Shown here one piece after another: positions 1-10,276 of a stretch of 64,000 nt of DNA (its first letter is position 1; every line of letters starts with the position of its first letter). Origin of the DNA: Anaerolineales bacterium. GTDB lineage: Bacteria > Chloroflexota > Anaerolineae > Anaerolineales > UBA11858. A program made the translations under genes and the position numbers. The DNA lies in contig JANQED010000115.1 in NCBI GenBank assembly GCA_028278545.1, positions 124,001 through 188,000 on the forward strand, written 5' to 3'. The notes under the pieces were generated by a model, which worked only from the letters and a program-made list of their open reading frames with translations, made no database searches and was not told the origin of the DNA.

Positions 1-1760
1 GCTTTCTCGACAGGTTCGGGGGAGGTCATATCCACGCCAGCCGTCTTCAACGTCTCCAGCGGATACTGGGAGCTACCTGCTTTCAAGAAGTCGATATATT
101 TCTCGGCAGCCCCCTCCTTGCCCGAAAGGACGCCTTCGGCCAGGGCATTCGCGCCGGAGATACCGGTGGCATATTGGTAGACGTAGAAATCCATGTACAT
201 ATGACCGAACTGCGCCCAGGTGATACCGATGCGGTCGTGATCGAACTCGACTTCATCGGCATAGCCCTCTTTGAAGAGCTCGGCGGTCAGGTCGCTCATG
301 CTTTTGGCGCTCACAGGTTCGCCCTTTTCGACGCGATAGTGCATCTCTAATTCCCAGCGCGCCAGGGTGGGCATGATGAAGAAATACCTGTGGTAATTAG
401 ACATGGCCTCCTCGATCAGCGCCAACTGGAAGGTAGGGTCGTCCAGCGTCTTGAACAGGTAATCTCGCGTCATGGCCTGGTTGAAATTCGAGGCCACTTC
501 CGCTACGAAGAGCGAGTATTGAGAGTAAACAAAGGGCTGAGCATGGCGCGAGTAATGTGAGTGCATCGAATGGCCGAGTTCATGGGCCAGCGTGCTCAGG
601 CTGAAGATGTCATCCGCATAACTCATCATGATGAATGGCTGTGTGCCGTAAGCCCCCCACGAGAAAGCGCCCTGGCGTTTGCCTTTGTTGAGAGCGCGGT
701 CTACCCAGCGGTTAGTTGTACAGCCCGCTCGCATCACATCGACATATTCATCTCCCAGAGGCGCCATGCCCTCGCAGATCCACTCCACGGCCTGCTCGTA
801 AGGCACCGTGGGCTTGGTCTCCATGATGGGGGCCTTGATATCGTAAACGTGGAATTTCTCGTAGCCCAGAGCCTGGCGGCGGATGCGCCAATAACGATGC
901 CAGGTGGGTAAGTTCTTCTTGAAGACATCGATCAGGTTGTGGAAGACCTCTTCGGGGATGCTAAAGGGTTGCAGCGAGGCCTGCAAGGATGAATCATAAC
1001 GGCGGGCGCGCATGTTGAACACATCCCGCTGTATGACCTGCGTTTGAATGCTGGCGAGGGTGTTCTTGAAGTCCAGATAGGAATCGGCGTAATTCTCCCA
1101 GGCCGTTCGGCGGACTTCTCGATCTTCGTGTGTGATCAATGAGCCGATGCTGCTCTGCCCGACTTCCAGCTTTTCGCCGTCAGAGCTGATTGCGGGTTCG
1201 AACTTCAGGTCGGCATTGGTCAGCGAGGAGTAAGCTGCCAGGACCATCTTAGGGGGCAGGGGATCACCCACCATGGCAATCACCTCTTCGACCTCTGGGG
1301 GTCGTACGTGGGCCCCGCGTTTCCTAAGCTGATCGAAATAGTGTTCGTAAATTGCCAGTCGCGGCTCTTCTTCGATCCATTTTTTGAGCGCCTCAAAACC
1401 AATCGCCATGATTTCCGGTTCTACGAAGGCGGTGGCTGCGCGCATCTTGGCCAGCAGCCCTCGCCCTTGACCGAAGCGGGCCGCGGCTTCCTGATCGCCC
1501 ACATCCACCGAGGCCGCCAGGCCAGCATATACATAAACCTGCATGCCCGGGATGAAAACTTGCTCGAAGGTCTCTAGCCCTTTCAATAGGGATTGGGCGT
1601 TTTCACTAAATTTGCCTTGGTACTTCTCGATCTCTGGAAGCTGAGCCTGAACACTTTGATAAGTTTCCTCCCAATGCTCTGGAGTAGCGAAGATACTCTC
1701 CAGGTTCCAGGTTTTTTCAGTAGGGACTTCACTGCGTAACGCTAGCGATTTTTGAGACAT
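1..1760 (-). CDS. pepF: Oligoendopeptidase F-like M3 family metallopeptidase (3' end truncated by window edge)
   Basis: Minus-strand reading frame from the ATG at 1760 running off the window start (not in the ORF track because it is open); contains HELGHSMH (HExxH) and M3/PepF-like sequence. Confidence 0.88.
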   Translation of the reverse strand, partial: MSQKSLALRSEVPTEKTWNLESIFATPEHWEETYQSVQAQLPEIEKYQGKFSENAQSLLKGLETFEQVFIPGMQVYVYAGLAASVDVGDQEAAARFGQGRGLLAKMRAATAFVEPEIMAIGFEALKKWIEEEPRLAIYEHYFDQLRKRGAHVRPPEVEEVIAMVGDPLPPKMVLAAYSSLTNADLKFEPAISSDGEKLEVGQSSIGSLITHEDREVRRTAWENYADSYLDFKNTLASIQTQVIQRDVFNMRARRYDSSLQASLQPFSIPEEVFHNLIDVFKKNLPTWHRYWRIRRQALGYEKFHVYDIKAPIMETKPTVPYEQAVEWICEGMAPLGDEYVDVMRAGCTTNRWVDRALNKGKRQGAFSWGAYGTQPFIMMSYADDIFSLSTLAHELGHSMHSHYSRHAQPFVYSQYSLFVAEVASNFNQAMTRDYLFKTLDDPTFQLALIEEAMSNYHRYFFIMPTLARWELEMHYRVEKGEPVSAKSMSDLTAELFKEGYADEVEFDHDRIGITWAQFGHMYMDFYVYQYATGISGANALAEGVLSGKEGAAEKYIDFLKAGSSQYPLETLKTAGVDMTSPEPVEK

Positions 1761-1947
1761 GAGTATCGTTTCTCCTGTATCGGTGTTTCTATATGATAAG
1801 ATTATCGAGCAGCGATTTCAGGAATCTTACCACCAAAGAGAAATTATAAAACACGGTGAGCCAAAGAACGGGGTGATGCGGAGCAGCCGCATCTCCTCAT
1901 GCTTTCGGATGGTCTTCTGCAATGGGTTTTCAATGAAAGGACTTTTT

Positions 1948-3276
1948 ATGTTTAGCAAGATGAAGAATATCAATCGCGAGCATCTGGCCTGGTATTTGTA
2001 TGATTTTGGCAACTCGGCTTATGCCGCAGTGGTCTTATTAGCCATTTATTCAGCTTATTTTAAAGGGGAAGTTGTTGGCGGTGCCGAGGGTTCACGTCTA
2101 TGGGGGATTTCTGTAGGCATCGCCATGTTAGTGGTGGCAGTCATCGCCCCGATCCTGGGGTCAGTGGCCGATTTCTCAGCTTCGAAGAAACGCTTTTTGC
2201 TGGGCTTTTCCGTGATGACCTGGGTCTTCACCGCCCTGCTCTTTTTCGTTCAGAAAGGTGATATCGTTTTGGGGATGCTGTTTTTCATTTTGGCGGAGAT
2301 CGGCTATCGCGGTGGACAGGTTTTTTATAATTCGCTGCTCCCAGAGATTGCCGAACCCGACGAGTTGGGACGTGTTTCCGGAAATGGCTGGGCGATTGGA
2401 TCGTTGGGCGGGATCCTGTGCCTTTTGTTGATCCTGCCCCCCATCGTTCTCATCGAAGGGACTCTCGTCGTGAGGCTGGCCCTGGTGTTCACGGCGATCT
2501 TCTTCGCCATCTCGGCAATCCCCGTCTTCCGCTGGATCACCGAGCGCGCCCAGGCGCAGACCCTGCCCCCGGGTGAAAACTATTTCTCCATCGCTTTCAA
2601 GCGTATCGGCAAGACTCTGAAATCCATCCGCCACTATCGCGAGTTTGTCAAGTTCATCGTTTCTTTCTTGATCTATAACGATGGCATCTTGATGGCCATG
2701 GATTTCGCCGCCATCATCGGCGCGGTGCTCTTCGGCATGAATCAGGAGCAGTTAATCATCTTTATGATCGTCGTGCAAGTGACCAGTGTAGCCGGGGCAT
2801 ATTTATTCGCCGTTATCGGCGGTCGCTTTGGCTTCAAGCCTTCTCTGTTGCTTTCCCTGGTGATGATGATTGGCGTCGTCCTGGCGATGCTTTTCACTAC
2901 AACGCTCACCGGCTATTTCATCATCGGCGCCTTTGCCGGTTTCGCCCTCACCGGGGTGCAGTCGCTGAGCCGCACGATGGTGGGCTTCTTCGCCCCTGAG
3001 GGGCAGAGCGCTGAGTTCTTCGGTTTCTTTGCCATTGCCGGGCGGACTTCTTCTTTCATCGGCCCAACTATCTACGGCATCCTGGCGGCGGAGGCGGCGC
3101 TGTGGTTCCAGGCCAATCGTGCTATGGAGGCGTTGCCAGCCGAGCAGGCCGGTCAGAAAGTGGCGATCCTGTCAATCGCTATCTTCCTCCTGGCCGGGTT
3201 GGCGATCTTGCTCTCCGTCAATGAAGCCAAAGCCCGTCAGGCCGCAACTGCTGCGCCAGTCCCTGCAGGGGATTAG
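1948..3276 (+). CDS. MFS transporter, UMF1/Atg22-like
   Basis: ORF 1759..3276; likely start 1948 with AAAGGA upstream; N-terminus NREHLAWYLYDFGNSAY and ~12 hydrophobic segments. Confidence 0.85.
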   Translation: MFSKMKNINREHLAWYLYDFGNSAYAAVVLLAIYSAYFKGEVVGGAEGSRLWGISVGIAMLVVAVIAPILGSVADFSASKKRFLLGFSVMTWVFTALLFFVQKGDIVLGMLFFILAEIGYRGGQVFYNSLLPEIAEPDELGRVSGNGWAIGSLGGILCLLLILPPIVLIEGTLVVRLALVFTAIFFAISAIPVFRWITERAQAQTLPPGENYFSIAFKRIGKTLKSIRHYREFVKFIVSFLIYNDGILMAMDFAAIIGAVLFGMNQEQLIIFMIVVQVTSVAGAYLFAVIGGRFGFKPSLLLSLVMMIGVVLAMLFTTTLTGYFIIGAFAGFALTGVQSLSRTMVGFFAPEGQSAEFFGFFAIAGRTSSFIGPTIYGILAAEAALWFQANRAMEALPAEQAGQKVAILSIAIFLLAGLAILLSVNEAKARQAATAAPVPAGD

Positions 3277-3303
3277 GCACCTCGTCCCGAGCGGTCCTCC
3301 GAC

Positions 3304-4056
3304 ATGCCAGAATATAAGTACCCCCGCCGACAGGTCATCCGCTGGGTAATGCACCAGCTATCCAAACCGGCTTTAGCGCTGTTTGCTGAAGTGGAGATTC
3401 TTGGCCGAGAAAATCTCCCCAAAAAAGGCCCTCTGCTGGTCATTGGAAATCACTTCAGCTTCCTCGACCCAGTGGCCTTTGTGCGCTTCTCCCCCTGGCC
3501 GATCGATTTCATCGGTGCTGCATTCCCACCCTTCGCTCCTCCTTGGACCAAATTCATTACCACGATGTGGGGCTTCTACAAGCTCTACCGCGGCACAGGT
3601 TCGACGGAAGCCCTGCGCGCCGCGGAAGCGATTCTGGCCCAGGACGGTATTTTAGGGATTTATCCCGAAGGGGGCAGTTGGGCCACTGTGCTGCGCCCCG
3701 CCAGACCGGGAACAGCGTACTTGGCCGCGCGTACTGGGGCAAAGCTGCTGCCCGTGGGGTTATACGGCTTCAATGACGTTTTCCCACCGCGGCTGCGGAA
3801 TCGTGCCAGGCCTGTGATCAAGATCGGCCAGCCCTTTGGCCCATTCAAGGTCACCGGGCGCGGACGCGAACGCCGGCGCCAGCTCGATGAGATTGGCGAC
3901 ACCATCATGCGCAAGCTGGCCGACTTGCTGCCTGACGAGCTGCGTGGGCGCTATTCAAGTGATCCCGCGGCCCAGGCGGCGGCTAAAGCGGTCGAGGATT
4001 ATCCCTGGGATGAGGCCCCAGAGGGGCTGGTCGATGGGGGCGGGGTGGTCAACTAA
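3304..4056 (+). CDS. plsC: 1-acyl-sn-glycerol-3-phosphate acyltransferase (PlsC-like)
   Basis: NHFSFLD (NHx4D) and IYPEGG acyltransferase motifs. Confidence 0.88.
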   Translation: MPEYKYPRRQVIRWVMHQLSKPALALFAEVEILGRENLPKKGPLLVIGNHFSFLDPVAFVRFSPWPIDFIGAAFPPFAPPWTKFITTMWGFYKLYRGTGSTEALRAAEAILAQDGILGIYPEGGSWATVLRPARPGTAYLAARTGAKLLPVGLYGFNDVFPPRLRNRARPVIKIGQPFGPFKVTGRGRERRRQLDEIGDTIMRKLADLLPDELRGRYSSDPAAQAAAKAVEDYPWDEAPEGLVDGGGVVN

Positions 4057-4115
4057 ACGCGAACCGAGATCAACCTTTTAGCCCCTAAAGATATGGCCTG
4101 TCATTATCTTGGCCT

Positions 4116-5996
4116 CTATGAAGGGGCTGTGTAGCACAGCACCGTATATATTCCCAAGTCGAGCTCGACCTTTTTGCCTGTGAACTCAACCGTTTCGTGG
4201 TACGGGGAGATGATCTCTCCCATCGCGGATTGCCCAATCGTTACCTGGACAGTCTGCGGGTTGGGTCCGTAGTTGACCAAATGGATTTGGCGCTCTCCGC
4301 CGCGCTGCCAGACTTCGATCAGCACCGGCGCTTCAGTGGATTCCACGCGTGGAGCGGGTAGTTCCCCCAAAGCACCTAAAATGGTGCTCTGATCTTCATC
4401 TGCGGGCATCCTGAAGTGGGGCGATTGCAGGAACCATTGGGTGATGCCCAGCCCGTCTGTAATCCGACGCGCCCAGCGATAGCGGAAATAGGCGCGATAG
4501 TACCAGGACAAGAAGCCCGAGAGGAGGTCGAGCAGACCTCGGTGACGAGCCAGGTAGGATGGTTTGGGCAGCGACCAGCCGGGCAGGTCAGGCACATAGA
4601 TGATATGCGGACTTGGGGTGGGGTGGTCGGCTTTTTCGAGGGTGAATAGTGTCTCCAGGCCATCCCAATCGCCCCCTGCAGTGACCACCCTCCAGGGGAT
4701 GCCGGCATTGGTCAGGGTTTGGCAGACCCCGAAGTAGCGCGGCGCCAACTGATCCCATTGGAAGTGCATCCCCTCTTTGGGGTACAGTAGCCCCACCCGG
4801 GCCGCGTTCCGGCGCTCCCTGTACAGGTCGGCGTGAGCGCTCAACCAGTGGTGGATATCGTTTGCCGCGGCGCGCTCCGGGGCGTATTTTTTCGCCGTCA
4901 AAAGGGTGAAGACACCCTGGCTGTCAACGTACTCGGTGCCTTTGACCACCATGGTCGCCCCACAGGCTGCTGCCTCGACGATGCCGCTCTGCAGGCGGCG
5001 CGGCGGGTAGACATCATCGAATCCGATACCCTTATCGTAGGGATCGGTGCTCAGAGGCGTGTCGCCGACAAGGGCCAGGGCGGTGCGCAGAGTGATGGCG
5101 TTGTTGACCAACTCGGCGCTATTTTGAGAGTCGCCGGGCTGCCAGCGCGGCAGGGCGAAATCCTCGATCATCACCACGTCCTGTACCTGGGCCAGCCCGC
5201 GCAGATCAATGCCGTGGGTGATGTAGTTGGGCCGCATCACGGCGTCGTAATCGTTGGCACTGATGAAGATACCCGGGTTAAGGGAGCGAGCGTACGCTGC
5301 CAGCTCCCCCAGGGTGCTGGTCACCAGGTCGGCGCGCCAGCGTAAGTAGTCGCGGCTGGTTTTGTCGCTTTCCAGGTCGATGCGGGTAGGGATGGTCAGC
5401 CCGGTCTCCTGGCGGAAGGCCCTCTGACAACGGTCGCAGTGGCACCCCGCAGACCCCGACCATGTGCCGCCGAAATGGATAGGCGCTTCGCCGAGCCAGG
5501 GGTTGTCGAAGAAGACGCCATCGGAGCCGGCCCCGATAATGCCGCTGATCATTTTCCGAAGCTGGTCGAGCCATTCGGGATGCAGCCAGCAGGTCATATA
5601 GCGTCCGGTGTAATAGTATATGGGGCGGCCCTTGGGGTCTTGGGCGTACCAGTCTTTGTCTTTGAAGCTGCCCTGGAAGGCGCAGTTGGAAGTTTGCACA
5701 TAACCAAAGACTTTGATTCCCTCGGCCTGGTAGATCTTTGCGGCTTTGTGGAAATCCTCCCAGTCTCCCGCCTCTACTTCTGGAGGGAAACCCCAGTTGT
5801 ACATCAGGTAAGCCCAATTGAAACCGGCCTCCTCGACCATGCGCCGGGCACCAACCTGGGTATGGGCTTCGTCATGGACGAAAACATCCACTGGCGCATC
5901 CATGAACTTGAGCTGGTTCATGCGCACCGTACCGGGTCCGGCCCACAGGTAGACGGGGCGGTGGTGTCCGATGGCGAATACGTTATTTTGCGTCAT
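4116..5996 (-). CDS. Putative glycoside-hydrolase-like TIM-barrel protein
   Basis: 626-aa ORF; WAYLMYNWGFPPEVEAGDWEDFHKAAKIYQAEGIKVFGY... GSDGVFFDNPW resembles alpha-amylase/beta-galactosidase-superfamily barrels. Confidence 0.55.
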   Translation of the reverse strand: MTQNNVFAIGHHRPVYLWAGPGTVRMNQLKFMDAPVDVFVHDEAHTQVGARRMVEEAGFNWAYLMYNWGFPPEVEAGDWEDFHKAAKIYQAEGIKVFGYVQTSNCAFQGSFKDKDWYAQDPKGRPIYYYTGRYMTCWLHPEWLDQLRKMISGIIGAGSDGVFFDNPWLGEAPIHFGGTWSGSAGCHCDRCQRAFRQETGLTIPTRIDLESDKTSRDYLRWRADLVTSTLGELAAYARSLNPGIFISANDYDAVMRPNYITHGIDLRGLAQVQDVVMIEDFALPRWQPGDSQNSAELVNNAITLRTALALVGDTPLSTDPYDKGIGFDDVYPPRRLQSGIVEAAACGATMVVKGTEYVDSQGVFTLLTAKKYAPERAAANDIHHWLSAHADLYRERRNAARVGLLYPKEGMHFQWDQLAPRYFGVCQTLTNAGIPWRVVTAGGDWDGLETLFTLEKADHPTPSPHIIYVPDLPGWSLPKPSYLARHRGLLDLLSGFLSWYYRAYFRYRWARRITDGLGITQWFLQSPHFRMPADEDQSTILGALGELPAPRVESTEAPVLIEVWQRGGERQIHLVNYGPNPQTVQVTIGQSAMGEIISPYHETVEFTGKKVELDLGIYTVLCYTAPS

Positions 5997-6033
5997 TGTT
6001 CAATCTCCAGTGAGAGTGCCTATTTGCCGGTTT

Positions 6034-6762
6034 TTAATTGGTTCTGATCCCTCGCCGGTCGCGCACTGCGTAGGGGGCGTAGAGTAAAAGAAAGATGATC
6101 AGGGCGATGATCTCTGCGTTGACCAGGTACCAGGGCCAGGGACCGAGGAAATCGAGAAGCGTGACAACATGGGGTTTGTGCAGCGTGTAGAGATAGTTGC
6201 TGTCGATCAGCAGGTTGATGATGGTCACGAAGATGAGATAGATGTTTCCCCAGATGAAAACCTTTTTGATGGATGACCAGTACGGTCGGTAGCCTTCGAC
6301 AACTGCCATAAAGACTGCAGCCGCGATGATGCCGCCATGGGAAATGAATAGCTGGACAGGGTAGAAGTGTGGGAAGCCGTAAATGCCCGCGTCGGGAGTC
6401 AGCAGGGGTTGCAGGGCGCCGCCGATCCCCAGGAAATAACCAAATTCGAAAATCGCATAATTTTTCGTGATCAGCATATATGCGCTCAACCACACGAAGA
6501 TTGTGCACAGGTGCAAGGGGAGATTCCATTGGATGCCCCATTGCTCATAGTAGATCAACCAAACCTGTCGGGCAATTTCGTTGACGATCAGCAGGATTGC
6601 CAGACCATGTCTTATCCAGTCTTTGAGTTTGGAGCTGGATGACTTGCGGAGGAATACGAGGGATACATTTACTAGCAAGACAATCCCCAGCGCAGTCAGA
6701 TGAGCGGAGTCAAAAAGGACGAAGGGCGCTCCAGTGTAATCTTTGGCAAAATAGGGGATCAT
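6034..6762 (-). CDS. YwaF/TIGR02206-like integral membrane protein
   Basis: ~7 hydrophobic segments; close paralogue of the adjacent ORF. Confidence 0.7.
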   Translation of the reverse strand: MIPYFAKDYTGAPFVLFDSAHLTALGIVLLVNVSLVFLRKSSSSKLKDWIRHGLAILLIVNEIARQVWLIYYEQWGIQWNLPLHLCTIFVWLSAYMLITKNYAIFEFGYFLGIGGALQPLLTPDAGIYGFPHFYPVQLFISHGGIIAAAVFMAVVEGYRPYWSSIKKVFIWGNIYLIFVTIINLLIDSNYLYTLHKPHVVTLLDFLGPWPWYLVNAEIIALIIFLLLYAPYAVRDRRGIRTN

Positions 6763-6768
6763 TTTGTT

Positions 6769-7503
6769 TCAACTGCTGACGAGTGCTTTAGCCCGTTGAT
6801 CCTGGATCAAGAAGGGCAGATAAAGGAGAAAACAAATCACCAGGGCAACGCCCTCTACGGCCAGTAGATACCATGGCCAGGGCCCTAGAAGGTCCATCAG
6901 GCTGGCAGTATCAGGTTTACGTAGCGTGTAGAGATAATTGCTGCTGATCAACAGGTTGATGATGGTCACAAAGACCATATAGATGTTCGTCCAGATGAAG
7001 ACCCGTTTGAATGAAGACCAGTACGGGCGAAAACCCTCCACAAGGGTCATGAAAATCCCCGCCGTGACCAGGGTCCCGTGGGAGAATAAGGTTTGGAAGA
7101 CGCGAAAATGAGGAAAGCCGTAGATGCCTGCCTCGGGGGTGATGACTGCTTGAAGGGCACCACCTACTCCCAGGAAATATACGAACTCATAGATGCGATA
7201 ATTTTTGCTGATCAACATATAAATACCCAACCAGATGAAAATCGAACAAAGGTGTAACGGCAGGTGGCGTTGAATCGTCCACTGGTCGGTTGCGATATTC
7301 CAAATATGCCAGGAGCTTTCGCTGAGCAGCAGGATTCCGGCGATGGCATATCTGACTCCGTCTTTAAGTTTTTGATCCTTACTCTTCCTGAGCCAGATAA
7401 AGCTGAGATTGATGATGACCAGAATCCCTATGGCGATCAAGTGCCCAGGGCCGAAGAGATGAAAGGGTTCACCATTCCATTCTTTGGCAAAGTATTGGAT
7501 CAT
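6769..7503 (-). CDS. YwaF/TIGR02206-like integral membrane protein (tandem paralogue)
   Basis: Same length and conserved blocks (GIYGFPHF, VEG.RPYWSS.K.VFIW.NIY). Confidence 0.7.
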   Translation of the reverse strand: MIQYFAKEWNGEPFHLFGPGHLIAIGILVIINLSFIWLRKSKDQKLKDGVRYAIAGILLLSESSWHIWNIATDQWTIQRHLPLHLCSIFIWLGIYMLISKNYRIYEFVYFLGVGGALQAVITPEAGIYGFPHFRVFQTLFSHGTLVTAGIFMTLVEGFRPYWSSFKRVFIWTNIYMVFVTIINLLISSNYLYTLRKPDTASLMDLLGPWPWYLLAVEGVALVICFLLYLPFLIQDQRAKALVSS

Positions 7504-8669
7504 GATGCTCCCTTGGCATTTTTCATCCTGTTCAGCGCTTCTTCGACCAGCGAACGCGGAGCGCCGAAGTTGAAGCGCACGTGTCCTGCGCCACCCTGGC
7601 CGAACCAGCCGCCATCGTTCATGGCCACGTGGGCCTTTTCCAGGAAGAAGTCGCTGGGAGTCCCCGTGGTTTCCATCTCCCGGCAGTCCAACCAGGCCAG
7701 ATAAGTGCCTTCGGGCTTGATCATTGAGACTCCAGGGATTTGCTCATTGATGAAGTCGTGCGCGAAGTCGCGGTTGGCCTGGAGATACAGCAACAATGCC
7801 TCCAACCACTCTTCTCCACCTTTGTAAGCAGCCTGCATGGCGACTTGCCCTAACAGGTTGACCCAACCGACCAGGCCTTGTTTTGCTCCTTCGAATTTCT
7901 GGCGGAGCTCGTCGTTTTCGATGACCGCCACAGAGGCTTTCAAACCAGCGATGTTGAAGGTTTTGCTGGGGGCTAAAAGGGTGATCGTATTGGCGCTGAT
8001 CTCGGGGTCTAGTGAGGCGATGGGGATATGTTTGTGGCCGTTGAAAACCAGATCGCTGTGGATTTCGTCAGAGCAGATGATCACTCCGTGGCGCAGACAG
8101 ATTTCGGCCATGGCTTCGAGTTCATCGACCCGAAAGACGCGCCCGGTGGGATTCTGGGGGTTGCAGAGCATAAAGATGCGCGTCTTTTCATCGATGGCGG
8201 CCTCGAAGGCGTCTAAATCGATGATGTATTGCCCATCCTCGCCGCGTATTAGTTCATTCTCTTGCTGGACCAGTTTGACATTCTCTGCGACTTTTAGGAA
8301 AGGGCCATAGGTTGGAGGCTGCACTAAGACGCCGTCACCGGGTCTGGCGACCGCGTGGGCCGAGAGATTGAACCCGGTCACCACGCCGGGGACGAAGATC
8401 AAATGCTCGGGGTTCACCGCCCAACCGTGGCGTCGGTCCAGCCAGGCCACCACCACTTCTGTGAGTTCGTCCCGGGGCCAGGGATATCCAAACACGCCGT
8501 GAGCTATGCGCTCCTGCAAAGCCTGGATCACCGGCTCGGGAGAGGGGAAATCCATGTCGGCCACCCACATGGGCAGCACGTCTTCATCGTAAACGCGCCA
8601 CTTGGCGCTCTCAGTGCTTCGCCGGTCGGGAAGCGTGTCAAAATCAAAAGGCATATTATTGTTCTCCAA
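7500..8669 (-). CDS. MalY/PatB-family PLP-dependent C-S lyase / aminotransferase
   Basis: FDTLPDRRSTESAKWR...LPMWVADMDF and LAPSKTFNIAGLK PLP-lysine motif. Confidence 0.9.
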   Translation of the reverse strand: MENNNMPFDFDTLPDRRSTESAKWRVYDEDVLPMWVADMDFPSPEPVIQALQERIAHGVFGYPWPRDELTEVVVAWLDRRHGWAVNPEHLIFVPGVVTGFNLSAHAVARPGDGVLVQPPTYGPFLKVAENVKLVQQENELIRGEDGQYIIDLDAFEAAIDEKTRIFMLCNPQNPTGRVFRVDELEAMAEICLRHGVIICSDEIHSDLVFNGHKHIPIASLDPEISANTITLLAPSKTFNIAGLKASVAVIENDELRQKFEGAKQGLVGWVNLLGQVAMQAAYKGGEEWLEALLLYLQANRDFAHDFINEQIPGVSMIKPEGTYLAWLDCREMETTGTPSDFFLEKAHVAMNDGGWFGQGGAGHVRFNFGAPRSLVEEALNRMKNAKGAS

Positions 8670-8737
8670 CTCCGCAGGATTTTCTCCTTGGAATGATTCG
8701 CAAAACTGCGGAGTTTTTTCTACTCCTAAATTCTACC

Positions 8738-9214
8738 TTAGGTTATTGGGCTGAAGTTCACAACCTCCACATCCCCCAGCGATTTCATCAAGTCAGCCGA
8801 TTTCAGAAGCACTGCCACGCCGCGAAGACCTGATCCCATCGAAACCTCTTCTTCCGCCAACACCGATTCATCCACCAGTACTCGCAAAGGGTTTGGCAAC
8901 CCAAAGGGAGCAACGGCCCCGAGCTCATAGCCGGTAACCGCGAGCACTTCTTCTCGGCTAGCCATCGTAATGCGTGACTTACCCACAAAACGACGCAGCG
9001 ACTTCCAATCGATCTGCCCGGAGCCTGCCATCAGCACCATCAAATACTCTCCACGCGAAATGCGGAAGAGAATACTGCGTACAACCTGTTCGGGCCGTTG
9101 GCCGCGCTCCTTGGCGGCCTGCTCCAACGAGCGGGGCGGCTGCTCGTGCTGGAAGACTTGGTGGGGGATGCCTAATTCTGTTAATGCCAGGGAGACGGGA
9201 GGGATTTGTGTCAT
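8738..9214 (-). CDS. YbaK/ProX-family aminoacyl-tRNA deacylase-like protein
   Basis: YbaK-like fold signatures: [34 protein letters not shown]. Confidence 0.82.
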   Translation of the reverse strand: MTQIPPVSLALTELGIPHQVFQHEQPPRSLEQAAKERGQRPEQVVRSILFRISRGEYLMVLMAGSGQIDWKSLRRFVGKSRITMASREEVLAVTGYELGAVAPFGLPNPLRVLVDESVLAEEEVSMGSGLRGVAVLLKSADLMKSLGDVEVVNFSPIT

Positions 9215-9249
9215 TGGTGGACGGTGCTAAATCAGTCGCCGGTAACGGG

Positions 9250-10263
9250 TCACTGAATATGGATGGCTGCCTGCGTTTTTGCTGATTCGTAGAGCGCCAA
9301 CACTGTCTTTATGTGATTCCGGGTCTCATCTAAAGCTAGGTAGTTGGGCTTTCCATCCAGGATCGCCGCATGCATATCCTCGACTTCCCCCAGGTAGAGT
9401 TCCATCTCCGGGACGGGGACCTCTACGGGTTGACCTCTTTTGGGGTAGAAGGTCATCATTCTGCCCTCCTGGAGGCCAACGAAGGGTTTGGTCAGGTATA
9501 AACGCCCTTCGGTGCCGACGATCTCGATGAAAGTGTGGAATGGTGTGCGGAAGGAGGACGAGATTTGCGCGTAAGAGTCCCCCGCTTTTTCGGAATATCC
9601 CATCTGCCCGGCGAAGACTTCATCCACACCCGTCTCTCCGATCCACTGGCTGCCGAAGACCCAGGTTGGCGGACCGCCCATAATGAACTGGGCGAAGCTC
9701 AATGGGTAAACGCCCACATCCCACAGACAGCCACCGCCGAATTCGGGTACAAGACGCACATCCAACGCATTGGGTTGACGTCGTTCGGGGGGCAGGAGAA
9801 AGTCAAACGCACCACGCACCAATATGATCTCGCCCAGTTTGCCAGAATGGGCCCATTCTCCTGCGATCCTGGTTTGCGGGTGATGGCGATACATGAAGGC
9901 CTCGGCTAATACCACGCCGGTTTCTTCTTTCGCCGCCATCATGGCATCGACTTCCTCAAGGGTGAGGGCAAAAGGCTTCTCGCAGAGCACATGGACACCC
10001 GCCTGCATGGCCCGGATGCTCCATTCGACATGCAGATGGTTGGGCAAACCTATGTAAACGGCATCGATTTCCCCGGAGTCGAGCATCTCTTGATAGCTCC
10101 CGAATGTTTTGGGGATTTCCCATTGTATGGCGTAGGCTTGAGCTTTGACTTTGCTGCGACTGCTCACGGCGACCAGTTCCCCCCGTTGAGAAGCCCGGAT
10201 AGCCGGGATCAGCGCTTGGTTAATGTTTGCGGTGGAAAGTAGTCCCCAACGGACTTTGGACAT
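9250..10263 (-). CDS. Gfo/Idh/MocA family oxidoreductase
   Basis: N-terminal Rossmann segment; IGLPNHLHVEWSIRAMQAGVHVLCEKPFALT (EKP motif). Confidence 0.92.
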   Translation of the reverse strand: MSKVRWGLLSTANINQALIPAIRASQRGELVAVSSRSKVKAQAYAIQWEIPKTFGSYQEMLDSGEIDAVYIGLPNHLHVEWSIRAMQAGVHVLCEKPFALTLEEVDAMMAAKEETGVVLAEAFMYRHHPQTRIAGEWAHSGKLGEIILVRGAFDFLLPPERRQPNALDVRLVPEFGGGCLWDVGVYPLSFAQFIMGGPPTWVFGSQWIGETGVDEVFAGQMGYSEKAGDSYAQISSSFRTPFHTFIEIVGTEGRLYLTKPFVGLQEGRMMTFYPKRGQPVEVPVPEMELYLGEVEDMHAAILDGKPNYLALDETRNHIKTVLALYESAKTQAAIHIQ

Positions 10264-10276
10264 GGCATACTCCCTT

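Noticed and set aside
2176-2634. 152-aa minus-strand ORF opposite the MFS transporter
   Set aside because: Low-complexity charged composition (DGEEDRREHQGQ) typical of antisense of a membrane-protein gene.
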